Assembly (NCBI RefSeq): GCF_024606225.1
Contig: NZ_JAGRPU010000011.1
Coordinates: 93,444 to 157,443 of the forward strand
Reading direction: 5' to 3'
DNA from: Endozoicomonas sp. ISHI1
GTDB taxonomy: Bacteria > Pseudomonadota > Gammaproteobacteria > Pseudomonadales > Endozoicomonadaceae
Length of the DNA: 64,000 nt
Of this stretch, positions 44,731 to 52,144 are shown piece after piece; the stretch's first letter is position 1; every line of letters begins with the position of its first letter. A program made the position numbers and the translations under genes. The notes below the pieces were generated by a model. It searched no databases. It saw only the letters and a program-made list of their open reading frames with translations, and was not told the origin of the DNA.

Positions 44731-45495
44731 TCAGTGATTACGATCCACATCAAAAGCTGCAAAAGCCTGCTGAACCGGCATGATTTCCATAGCATTAATA
44801 TTGACGTGGGCCGGCCTGCTTGCGACCCAATAGATGCTTTCGGCGATATCTTCTGCTGAAAGGGGTTTCATGCCCTCATAAACGGCATCGGCTTTAGATT
44901 GATCTCCATCGAAACGCACGACTGAAAATTCAGTTTCTGCCATTCCGGGTGCGATATTGGTCACTCTGATGCCAGTCCCCAGAAGGTCAGAACGAAGATT
45001 CAGGGAAAACTGTTTTACAAACGCCTTGGTACCACCATAAACATTGCCACCAGGGTAAGGATAAGTCCCGGCAACCGACCCCAGGTTTATAATACTGCCA
45101 CTGTTGTTTTTCTTGAGGGCAGGTAAAAGAGCATGAGTGATTAAAACCAGTCCTTTAATGTTGGTATCAATCATGTTCATCCACTGTTGTGTATCACACT
45201 GGTCGGCCGGTTTAGTGCCCAGGGCCAGACCGGCATTATTGATCAGAGTATGGATGTCTGAAAAAACTTCCGGGAGAGTGCTTACCGCTTTTTGAATCGC
45301 AGCTTCATCTCTCATATCAAACACGAGGCAGTGAACCGGGCAGGATGCTGAGAGTTCCCTGGCCAGTGATTCCAGACGTTTTTTTCTTCTGCCGGTAATT
45401 ACCAGCTGCCAGCCTTGTTCAGTGGCAAAACGACGGGCACAGGCTTCACCAAAGCCGGAAGTGGCTCCGGTTATAAATACAGTTTTCAAGCTCAA
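44731..45495 (-). CDS. ydfG: Short-chain dehydrogenase, YdfG type
   Basis: NADP-dependent 3-hydroxy acid dehydrogenase of the SDR family. The 254-residue protein has the cofactor motif TGATSGFGEA, the INNAGLALG motif, and the catalytic Ser...Tyr-x3-Lys in LGSVAGTYPYPGGNVYGGTKAFV. Blocks such as KAFVKQFSLNLRSDLLGTGIRVTNIAPG and HVNINAMEIMPV follow E. coli YdfG closely. YdfG acts on serine, allo-threonine and malonic semialdehyde; the same is likely here. Single gene. Confidence 0.9.
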   Translation of the reverse strand: MSLKTVFITGATSGFGEACARRFATEQGWQLVITGRRKKRLESLARELSASCPVHCLVFDMRDEAAIQKAVSTLPEVFSDIHTLINNAGLALGTKPADQCDTQQWMNMIDTNIKGLVLITHALLPALKKNNSGSIINLGSVAGTYPYPGGNVYGGTKAFVKQFSLNLRSDLLGTGIRVTNIAPGMAETEFSVVRFDGDQSKADAVYEGMKPLSAEDIAESIYWVASRPAHVNINAMEIMPVQQAFAAFDVDRNH

Positions 45496-45666
45496 GGGGG
45501 GCTCCTTGGAGGTCAGATCGGGTCTTTTTCATCTTCCTTATTATGTCAGATTCCCAGAATTATTATTTTTTTAGTGTCAGCGAGACTCCTGGCCATTGCT
45601 GTTGCGTAGCCTAATGTCTTCTATAGTGAGTGTCGATTACTGATTCCTTCATTGGGGTACTCCACT

Positions 45667-46347
45667 ATGACTGTTCCACGCAGCAAGATAACGAACGAAC
45701 AGGTTCACAGAGGCCAGGCCGTTTATTCAAAGGGAGTTCTGAACATCTATGATATCGCCGTACTGGGTATCTCCAACCGCCTTGTCTGGCAATGTCCGAC
45801 ACCCATACTTTTGGACTGGTTTAATCAGCATGTCAGCAACCCGCATCTGGATATAGGTGTGGGCACGGGCTATTTCCCTGATCACTGCCAGTTCCCAACC
45901 TGCCGACCATCGTTGACATTGGTAGACCTTAACACCAACTCGCTTGACTACGCTGGGCAGCGATTAAAAAGATATCAACCCAGTACTCTGGTGCATAACG
46001 TTTTTAAACCTTTTACCACCTTGCCGGTAAATAGCTTCAGCTCGATTAGCATTAACTATTTACTGCACTGTCTGCCCGGCAGCATCCATAGCAAAGCTGT
46101 CGTGTTCGACCACTTTAAGCCATTGCTGAATGAAGGTGGGAAATTGTTTGGTGCCACCATTCTTCGTAGTGGAGTAACTCGTACTTTGCTAGCGAAAGCT
46201 CTTATGGGCATATACAACCGGAAGGGGATTTTTAGCAATCAGGAAGATCATCTGGATGGGCTAGAGCATGAATTGTGCTCAAGATTTAATAGTGTGGACA
46301 TTCAAGTGACGGGTTGCGTAGCTCGTTTTGTAGCCATCAATAAATAA
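45667..46347 (+). CDS. Class I SAM-dependent methyltransferase
   Basis: A 226-residue cytosolic protein. Motif I is HLDIGVGTGYF (about 63-73) and the acidic residue ending strand 2 is in LTLVDLNTNSL. FSSISINYLLHCLPG is the post-motif region, and FKPLLNEGGKLFGATIL fits motif III. The N-terminal YSKGVLNIYDIAVLGISNRLVWQCPT segment recurs in a group of small bacterial methyltransferases that may act on small molecules; the substrate is unknown. I use ATG at 45667 rather than the in-frame TTG at 45652. Stands alone. Confidence 0.8.
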   Translation: MTVPRSKITNEQVHRGQAVYSKGVLNIYDIAVLGISNRLVWQCPTPILLDWFNQHVSNPHLDIGVGTGYFPDHCQFPTCRPSLTLVDLNTNSLDYAGQRLKRYQPSTLVHNVFKPFTTLPVNSFSSISINYLLHCLPGSIHSKAVVFDHFKPLLNEGGKLFGATILRSGVTRTLLAKALMGIYNRKGIFSNQEDHLDGLEHELCSRFNSVDIQVTGCVARFVAINK

Positions 46348-46447
46348 GTGCAGGAATAGATCTATACCTATAATGAGAACACCCTCTGGTCTGCTGTTGA
46401 TCCTATCGACTCTGTACACAAAGTATCCCACGGCTTAGCCGGGAGTG

Positions 46448-46467
46448 ATCAGGCCCGAAGGCCTGAT
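46448..46467. terminator. Hairpin after the symporter gene
   Basis: ATCAGGCC, loop CGAA, GGCCTGAT: 8 base pairs with a stable tetraloop, 12 bases past the stop of the reverse-strand symporter gene. No T run. Confidence 0.45.
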
Positions 46468-46479
46468 GTCAAAGAGAAG

Positions 46480-48282
46480 TTATCCGAAATCGCTGGCAGG
46501 TGTGCTACCACCGACTACTGGCTGGCTGGAAGTTGCACCCCGTGGCACGCGGATGTCTTCCACAAGAGTCTGGATATGCTTGGGGGGGGCCGCAGTCAGA
46601 TGACAAACCACCATGGATACACTGAAGTTGATCAGCATGCCCAGTGTGCCAATACCTTCCGGAGAGACACCAAACCACCAATTTTCTGCTGTGTTGGCAG
46701 CGGGGTTGATGAATTTGAAGTAAACGATGTAGGCGAAGGTGAATGCCAGGCCAGTGACCATGCCGGAAATAGCCCCTTCACGGTTCATACGTTTATAGAA
46801 GATGCCCATCAGGATGGCCGGGAAGAAGGAGGCCGCAGCCAGGCCAAAGGCAAATGCCACCACTTGTGCGACAAAGGCCGGTGGATAAATACCAAACAAA
46901 CCTGCAATAACAATGGCTACGCCTGCGGCGATTCGGGCAGCCAGCAGTTCCTGCTTGTCAGAGATATTTGGCATCAGGTTCTTTTTCAGCAGATCGTGAG
47001 ACACCGAGGTTGAGATCACCAGGAGCAGTCCCGCAGCTGTTGAGAGTGCAGCAGCCAGCCCGCCTGCCGCAATCAGGGCTATGACCCAGCCTGGCAGCTG
47101 AGCAATCTCGGGGTTGGCCAGAACCATAATATCGCGATCAACATACAACTCATTCTCACCGGCAGATGGATCGTTGGATACCAGACGTTCGCCGCTTATA
47201 CCTCGCTCAGAAGTAAACTGTGGTTTGCCTTCCATTGGTCGACCGTCAGTGTACTGGATTTTTCCATCTTCATTCTTGTCGATCCAGGCAATCAGACCGG
47301 AGTTTTCCCAGTTGGAGAACCATTCGGGCAGATCTTTGTAATTGGATTCACTCACGGTATTCAGCAGATTGATTCTTGCAAAACTGGCCACAGCAGGGGC
47401 TGTCGTATAAAGGACAGCGATGAACAACAGGGCATAACCAGCAGACTTACGAGCGTCACGAACCGTCGGGGTGGTGAAGAATCTGACAATAACGTGAGGC
47501 AAGCCTGCGGTACCGACCATCAGCGCCATGGTGATAAAGAACACATCGATAGTGGATTTAGAGCCATCTGTGTATTGTTTGAAACCCAGTTCCGTCGAGA
47601 GCCCGTTCAGTTTTTCAAGAACCGATTGTCCGGTACCTGTTACCTCACTGCCAAAGCCCAGCTGGGGAATGGGGTTGCCGGTAATCATGATGGATATGAA
47701 AATAGCAGGAATCATAAAGGCAAAGATCATCACACAGTACTGTGCGACCTGAGTGTAGGTGATCCCTTTCATACCCCCCAATACGGCGTAGAAAAAGACA
47801 ATACCCATACCGATCAGAACACCCATGGTGATGTCCACTTCCAGGTAACGTGAGAATACGATGCCAACGCCTCGCATTTGGCCTGCTACATAGGTAAAGG
47901 AGATGAAGATGACGCAGATCACTGCCACTACACGCGCAGTCTGCGAATAGTAACGCTCACCCACAAAGTCCGGCACTGTGAACTTGCCGAACTTTCTGAG
48001 GTAGGGAGCCAGACACATGGCCAGCAGCACATAACCGCCGGTCCAGCCCATCAGGTAAACCGCTCCGTCACGACCAACAAAGGAAATAATACCGGCCATT
48101 GAAATAAAGGAAGCGGCAGACATCCAGTCGGCCCCCGTTGCCATACCGTTAGCGACCGGGTGAACGCCTTTGCCGGCAACATAATATTCACCCGTGGACC
48201 CTGCCCGTGACCAGATAGCGATGGCAATGTAGAGGGCGAAAGAGGCGCCGATGAAGAGGTAAGTCAGCATTTCAGTGCTCAT
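46480..48282 (-). CDS. ActP-like sodium:solute symporter (VC_2705 type)
   Basis: A 600-residue inner-membrane symporter of the SSS family, close to the acetate permease ActP: STGEYYVAGKGVHPVANGMATGADWMSA (split at residues 29-56), the YVAGQMRGVGIVFSRYLEV region, HVIVRFFTTPTVRDARKSAG and AAGGLAAALSTAAGLLLVIS. The insert of about 80 residues in a loop (from LLNTVSESNYKDLPEW to VDRDIMVLANPE), together with a partner DUF4212 protein, defines the VC_2705 subgroup. Substrate is probably a short carboxylate such as acetate; not certain. Its ATG overlaps the DUF4212 stop by four bases (ATGA). Confidence 0.9.
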   Translation of the reverse strand: MSTEMLTYLFIGASFALYIAIAIWSRAGSTGEYYVAGKGVHPVANGMATGADWMSAASFISMAGIISFVGRDGAVYLMGWTGGYVLLAMCLAPYLRKFGKFTVPDFVGERYYSQTARVVAVICVIFISFTYVAGQMRGVGIVFSRYLEVDITMGVLIGMGIVFFYAVLGGMKGITYTQVAQYCVMIFAFMIPAIFISIMITGNPIPQLGFGSEVTGTGQSVLEKLNGLSTELGFKQYTDGSKSTIDVFFITMALMVGTAGLPHVIVRFFTTPTVRDARKSAGYALLFIAVLYTTAPAVASFARINLLNTVSESNYKDLPEWFSNWENSGLIAWIDKNEDGKIQYTDGRPMEGKPQFTSERGISGERLVSNDPSAGENELYVDRDIMVLANPEIAQLPGWVIALIAAGGLAAALSTAAGLLLVISTSVSHDLLKKNLMPNISDKQELLAARIAAGVAIVIAGLFGIYPPAFVAQVVAFAFGLAAASFFPAILMGIFYKRMNREGAISGMVTGLAFTFAYIVYFKFINPAANTAENWWFGVSPEGIGTLGMLINFSVSMVVCHLTAAPPKHIQTLVEDIRVPRGATSSQPVVGGSTPASDFG

Positions 48283-48566
48283 GCTTCTTCCTCCTCTTCA
48301 TAGACATTGTATTTATGATCCAGACGGTTCATCTGCCAGGCATAAACAAATATCAGTATCACAAAGGTGTAGATAGAACCCTGCTGGGCGAACCAGAAGC
48401 CCAGAGGGAAACCGCCCAGCTGAAACTGGTCAAGGTGATCAACGAACAGGATTCCGGCGCCGTAGGAAACTGCAAACCAGATGACGAGAAGGCTGAGTAA
48501 CAGGCGGATATTCTCGCGCCAATAAGCGGCCGCTGCCGCTTTCCCGGGGTCTATAGGTTGTGCCAC
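48279..48566 (-). CDS. DUF4212 small subunit of the sodium:solute symporter
   Basis: 95 residues with two membrane helices (about 22-42 and 63-82) and a glutamate-rich end (EEEEEA). DUF4212 proteins are nearly always encoded just before an ActP-like symporter, as here. The GAGGAGGAAG that encodes the acidic tail also serves as ribosome binding site for the symporter, and ATGA joins the two frames, so translation is coupled. Confidence 0.9.
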   Translation of the reverse strand: MAQPIDPGKAAAAAYWRENIRLLLSLLVIWFAVSYGAGILFVDHLDQFQLGGFPLGFWFAQQGSIYTFVILIFVYAWQMNRLDHKYNVYEEEEEA

Positions 48567-48942
48567 TGTGGGATTCTCCCATAATTATTATTGGTATCAG
48601 AGTCAGCGATCTATGAGTCTCGCAGGTGCAGTGACCACCATAGCAGGATATGCCGTATCTGCCTTTTCGACTTTAGGCTAATAAGAGGTATTGTGCCCAT
48701 TCTCACTCTGTGACCCACAGGGTCTAAAAGCATGGGAGCCAGTAATTTGCGACACCCTCAAACAGCTTGAATCCTTGCGGGCTGACAAGAAATGGGTTCG
48801 ACTGAGCTCCCACCGTATCAGCATTTTGTGATTTGTGCCGACCGTGTAGCAAGCGACACACCTGTCTTTATTATCCCCCCGGTGACTTTCATGGAAGATG
48901 TCGCCTCAAATTATGAAGCTAAATCACAATGCTGAAGAAGCT
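48567..48942. other. Intergenic region between symporter and toxin-antitoxin cluster
   Basis: 376 bases; the promoter of the DUF4212-symporter operon must lie at the left end. A + strand frame starting near 48898 is the complement of yhaV. Nothing else can be supported. Confidence 0.45.
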
Positions 48943-49437
48943 CTATCCATCAATTTCATTGAAGAATTCATCCAGATCCTCAATGCCTTGGGATTCATTC
49001 ATGAGATCCTGCCAACTGTCAGGAGGCGTTCCCGCATTTACCAGTTTCTCAAACACCGAATATGCATCGGTCTTGCTACCGTAGGCACGTTTGGTTTTTT
49101 CGTCATTTACCCAAGCATATATGATGATTCTGGCTGCTTCGTCATAGCGGAAAAACAGCCGGTACTGTTGAAAAAACTTAGCTCGAAACCAGTGTTTTCT
49201 GGCTTTTCCAAGCGTCAAGCCTTGGCGGTATATAGGGTCAGAGGGATTGCTTGGAACCCGTTCAAACGCCAACTGGATTATTGCCGCCAGTCGTTTTGTG
49301 GCGTTTTTCTTTTGAAAGGAATCAGGATGCTGCTGTTTCAGTTTTTTGACCTCGACAGCCAAACTCTTGAGTTGTGCGACAAACATGGGGTGGGCCAGAA
49401 TCGTCCAGCCATGAAAGTCATTACGGATGGAAGGCAT
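48943..49437 (-). CDS. yhaV: YhaV-type toxin
   Basis: A 164-residue RelE-superfamily mRNA interferase. It follows E. coli YhaV along its whole length: GWTILAHPMFVAQL near the start, KNATKRLAAI, the DPIYRQGLTLGKARKHWFRAKF region with Arg/Lys-rich core, QYRLFFRYDE, AWVNDEKTKRAYGSKTDAYSVF, and the C-terminal GTPPDSWQDL. YhaV is inhibited by PrlF, encoded six bases upstream. The C-terminus is about 10 residues longer than E. coli's and acidic. Key residues seem intact, so the toxin is probably active. Confidence 0.92.
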   Translation of the reverse strand: MPSIRNDFHGWTILAHPMFVAQLKSLAVEVKKLKQQHPDSFQKKNATKRLAAIIQLAFERVPSNPSDPIYRQGLTLGKARKHWFRAKFFQQYRLFFRYDEAARIIIYAWVNDEKTKRAYGSKTDAYSVFEKLVNAGTPPDSWQDLMNESQGIEDLDEFFNEIDG

Positions 49438-49443
49438 TGCCGA

Positions 49444-49764
49444 TCAATCCTCACCAAGAGTCTCATCAAGATCAGTATCAATCTCCCCAACCAGATCATT
49501 GAGCTTCCGGGCAAGCTCCGGGGAAACCGGCTTAAGTGTTTGGGGATGGTTTTTCATATCCTGCTCAAGAAAATCCAGGAAGCCTCCTATTACGGGGTCT
49601 CCCTCGTCACTCTGGTACTTGGAAAGCAGGACACTGCCATCGGAGCGAATCTCATACTGAAGCTTTTCCTGCTTGTTTAATTCCAGCGCCTTTCTGACCG
49701 AGGCCGGAATAGTCGTCTGGTAACGATCCGTCAGCGTGGATCGATCTACGAACACATTTTTCAT
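49444..49764 (-). CDS. prlF: PrlF-type antitoxin (SpoVT/AbrB fold)
   Basis: A 106-residue antitoxin and autorepressor. The N-terminal swapped-hairpin domain shows STLTDRYQTTIPASVRKALEL, and the rest matches PrlF (LQYEIRSDGSVLLSKY, FLDFLEQDMKNHPQTLKPV, then an acidic end). It is first in the operon with yhaV. An 8-base inverted repeat 36 bases upstream is a candidate operator. Confidence 0.92.
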   Translation of the reverse strand: MKNVFVDRSTLTDRYQTTIPASVRKALELNKQEKLQYEIRSDGSVLLSKYQSDEGDPVIGGFLDFLEQDMKNHPQTLKPVSPELARKLNDLVGEIDTDLDETLGED

Positions 49765-49799
49765 GATGAAACCTTCGGGTGTTAACTATCAATTATCAT

Positions 49800-49819
49800 A
49801 GTAATGCGAATGCATTACT
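49800..49819. promoter_or_regulatory. Candidate operator of prlF-yhaV
   Basis: AGTAATGC (49800-49807), GAAT, GCATTACT (49812-49819): perfect 8-base inverted repeat upstream of prlF on the reverse strand, at the expected place for PrlF autorepression. Confidence 0.5.
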
Positions 49820-50067
49820 GTGTCAAAATCGTGGTTGCGGCTAAAACAGTTATCAAGCGGGCACTGAACGCCCTGCTGACGGTAGTTCGGGGTTAAAAAC
49901 AGTTCGCAATAATCTATTATAATCTAAAGCTATCTAATATAATCTCAAGAATGGATAAGAGATTAGTGAAGATAGGTGACCCAACAGGCAAAGCGACTCT
50001 TGCAGACCTTATCGGAAAACAAGCCCGTTAAAGCATCTACCGCCAACCTGGCTAAGAACCGGGCAAA

Positions 50068-50352
50068 TCAAACAATCCTCAACTCCAGCTTTCTCCCCAT
50101 CACCAGAGCGGCATTCGCCAGTGTTTTCAGGTTCAGGCTGGTGCTGTTGGGATCAAGAAGACGATCCAGTTGTGAACGGCTGGTGCCCAGGCGGCGGGCA
50201 AAGGTTGATTTGTTGACCTTCTCTGTTTCCAGGTACTCGCTGATTTGCCAGGCCAGGACTCGCTTTATAGCCTCTGCCTGGCATTCGGGCAGCAAGCCCT
50301 CTTCTTCCAGGAAGTCGTCGAAACTACTGCCAATATGGGGATTACTCATCAC
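50068..50352 (-). CDS. XRE-family antitoxin (HigA-like)
   Basis: 94 residues with a helix-turn-helix at about 48-70 (KSTFARRLGTSRSQLDRLLD). The N-terminal part is acidic and probably binds the toxin. It follows the toxin gene with a four-base overlap, the toxin-first order of HigBA-type modules. Confidence 0.85.
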   Translation of the reverse strand: MMSNPHIGSSFDDFLEEEGLLPECQAEAIKRVLAWQISEYLETEKVNKSTFARRLGTSRSQLDRLLDPNSTSLNLKTLANAALVMGRKLELRIV

Positions 50353-50705
50353 TTGCCTCCTTTTTGTTCCCTTAGCACGTCATCACGGCGTGTTTTTGCG
50401 AGCTTAAGATCGTTTGCCGGGGTTTTATCCGACTTTTTGATAAAGCCGTGCAGTAACACCATGTCAGCACCGGCTACTGTGAAGAGCACTCTGGCAATAC
50501 GGGCATCCGATAGATGGATACGAACCTCCCAAAGCTTCGCATCCATTTTTCTTACCAGTGGCATACCGATAGGCCAGCCAATCTCAACCGTCTTAATGTC
50601 TTCACCCACCGTCCGGCGATCATCACGGGACAATGATTTCAGCCACTCCCGGACAGGCTCATTCCCTGAAGACGCAACAAAGAATCGAACGGCTATAATT
50701 TTCAT
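50349..50705 (-). CDS. HigB/RelE-type toxin (phage Gp49-like family)
   Basis: 118 residues of the PF05973 group: FFVASSGNEPVREWLKSLS at the start, the DDRRTVGEDIKTVEIGWP segment, KLWEVRIHLSDARIARVLFTV and the HGFIKKSDKTPANDLKLAK end are all characteristic. The conserved Arg in WEVR and the Lys pair in FIKK fit RNA-cleaving relatives. It precedes its antitoxin, and a palindrome sits ten bases before the start. Confidence 0.88.
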   Translation of the reverse strand: MKIIAVRFFVASSGNEPVREWLKSLSRDDRRTVGEDIKTVEIGWPIGMPLVRKMDAKLWEVRIHLSDARIARVLFTVAGADMVLLHGFIKKSDKTPANDLKLAKTRRDDVLREQKGGK

Positions 50706-50708
50706 TTC

Positions 50709-50852
50709 TTAATTGTACCAAAATTGGTACGTTTGGCAATTTACACTTTCGTCCTTGAGTCGAAGGGCCGCCTCTGGGTTATCATCGGAGATATAATCAA
50801 TAATGGTCAAAAGGTCGTTACGAGCAGGGCCCAAGCACTCCAATTTATGCAC
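50709..50852 (-). pseudogene. Truncated RelE/ParE-type toxin
   Basis: A 47-codon reverse-strand frame starting with GTG at 50852, overlapping the stop of the RelB/DinJ-like antitoxin gene. It reads HKLECLGPARNDLLTIIDYI then SDDNPEAALRLKDE, which is the N-terminal third of a RelE/ParE toxin (helix 1 and start of helix 2). It then turns into unrelated residues and stops at 50709, so the beta-sheet catalytic core is missing. The cognate toxin of the antitoxin has been lost by a deletion whose right edge meets the HigBA-like promoter. Confidence 0.75.
50715..50730. promoter_or_regulatory. Candidate operator of the HigBA-like pair
   Basis: GTACCAA-AA-TTGGTAC, a 7-base inverted repeat just upstream of the toxin gene (reverse strand), typical for an XRE-type autorepressor. 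Confidence 0.5.
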
Positions 50853-51135
50853 GTTGTTTTTTCCTTTCGATCAAGGCTTGGGCTTCATCCATAACCTGGT
50901 TATGGGATAAAACATCTTCAGAGTTCAAGGCCTGCTTAACCTGCTCCCGGAACCAGGCATCATGCGCTTCAGGGTCACTGGTGAGGCCGACGGGCAGGCC
51001 ACCTTCTTTGGTTATCCGGGTTTGCAGGATCCGAACCGCATCAGACAGGGTTAAGCCGAAGTTGGCCAGCTTTTCGGTTGCTTCTGTTTTTAATGCGGCA
51101 TCTACACGGACGTGCAGCATTGATGTATGAGCCAT
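50845..51135 (-). CDS. RelB/DinJ-family antitoxin (orphan)
   Basis: 96 residues starting at ATG 51135, eight bases after AAGGA. The N-terminal HVRVDAALKTEATEKLANFGLTLSDAVRIL is the ribbon-helix-helix of DinJ/RelB. The central GLPVGLTSDPEAHDAWFREQV is also usual in this family. Its toxin partner just downstream is truncated, which leaves the antitoxin alone; it may still repress or cross-neutralise. Confidence 0.88.
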   Translation of the reverse strand: MAHTSMLHVRVDAALKTEATEKLANFGLTLSDAVRILQTRITKEGGLPVGLTSDPEAHDAWFREQVKQALNSEDVLSHNQVMDEAQALIERKKQRA

Positions 51136-51203
51136 AACAAATATCCTTTTTAAGTAATGTTTATTTCTATTCACTCGGACAATATTGCCACAGTCGTAAA
51201 CGC

Positions 51204-51356
51204 TCAAAGTGCTTCATCCCCAACAGGCGGGATGGAATCCCATTCGGTAAATTCTTCCGGCATGGCGGCTGACAGATCGCACTGGGCCAGCAATTCATCC
51301 ATTGAATAGCGTGGTCGGTTGAATTCACTGATAATAGAATTCTTCCCGGTTTTCAT
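51204..51356 (-). pseudogene. C-terminal fragment of a MazE-like antitoxin
   Basis: A 50-residue frame with a fair ribosome binding site (GAGG, 7 bases before ATG 51356). The sequence RPRYSMDELLAQCDLSA and EWDSIPPVGDEAL is the toxin-binding tail of MazE/ChpS antitoxins, but the AbrB-type DNA-binding half is absent and no MazF gene follows. It could be a relic, or a stand-alone anti-toxin peptide that neutralises a MazF made elsewhere. It is too short to appear among longer open frames. Confidence 0.6.
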
Positions 51357-51450
51357 CTTCAATCCTCACTTTGTAATCCCATCTGGACATTCTGATCTTG
51401 ATCAAATTGACGTCAGGTTAAGGTAGACCAAAATCTGGCAATATTATTGA

Positions 51451-51500
51451 CTTAATCATAATTAATCACTATTTTTCAAAGTTGTTAATATCTGATTAAG
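51451..51500. promoter_or_regulatory. Candidate operator of the ParDE-like pair
   Basis: TTAATCA occurs at 51452-51458 and 51462-51468, and its reverse complement TGATTAA at 51493-51499, ahead of the antitoxin start at 51513. CTTAATCA and TGATTAAG make an 8-base inverted pair. Ribbon-helix-helix repressors bind such short repeats. Confidence 0.5.
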
Positions 51501-51512
51501 AGAGGGATTATC

Positions 51513-51782
51513 ATGGCTCAAACAGACACAAAGGTACTTACTGCCCATGTGCCATTACCTTTGGCCGAAAAAGTGGAACAGCTGGCAAAAAGACTTGAGC
51601 GATCAAGGGGATGGATTATCAAACAGGCTCTATCTGCCTGGATTGATCAGGAAGAGGAACGCGACAGGCTAACCCGGGAAGCACTGGCAGATGTAGACGC
51701 AAATGCTGTCATTGATCATCAGGCCGTGCAGGAGTGGGCAGAAAGTCTTGGAACTGAAACCCCCTTGCCGGTGCCGCGCTAA
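51513..51782 (+). CDS. Ribbon-helix-helix antitoxin (ParD/CopG-like)
   Basis: 89 residues. LTAHVPLPLAEKVEQLAKRL and RSRGWIIKQALSAWIDQEEE make a ribbon-helix-helix of the type found upstream of ParE toxins. The C-terminal half is acidic and probably wraps the toxin. AGAGGGA precedes ATG 51513. It overlaps the toxin gene by one base (TAATG). Confidence 0.88.
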   Translation: MAQTDTKVLTAHVPLPLAEKVEQLAKRLERSRGWIIKQALSAWIDQEEERDRLTREALADVDANAVIDHQAVQEWAESLGTETPLPVPR

Positions 51783-52057
51783 TGGAAATAAAGTGGACGA
51801 GTAAAGCTCTTTCTGACTTGTCGCGGCTGTATGATTTTTTAGCTCTTGTGAATAAGCACGCAGCAGCTAAAACAGTTCAGTCTTTGACATCCAGTCCTGC
51901 CAGTCTTATAGAAAATCCAAGGCTTGGTGAAAGACTTGAAGCTTTTGACCCCAGAGAAGTCAGAAAGGTGCTGGTAGGGCCCTATGAAATGCGCTACGAA
52001 ATCCAAAACTCAAACATTTATATTTTGAGGCTCTGGCATACCCGTGAAGATCGATAG
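51782..52057 (+). CDS. ParE/RelE-family toxin
   Basis: 91 residues of the ParE/RelE fold: WTSKALSDLSRLYDFLALVN, a middle helix (LIENPRLGERLEAFDPREVR), then the strands VLVGPYEMRYEIQ and IYILRLWHTREDR with the conserved Arg and the W-H-x-R-E-D-R tail typical of ParE-type toxins. Translationally coupled to its antitoxin. Seems intact. Confidence 0.9.
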   Translation: MEIKWTSKALSDLSRLYDFLALVNKHAAAKTVQSLTSSPASLIENPRLGERLEAFDPREVRKVLVGPYEMRYEIQNSNIYILRLWHTREDR

Positions 52058-52144
52058 TATTCCACGTCATAGGTACCCGAGAATCCGAGCGGATCAATCT
52101 TGTTTGTTGAGCCACAAGGCCCGGCGTTTAAATCATAGCAGTGA

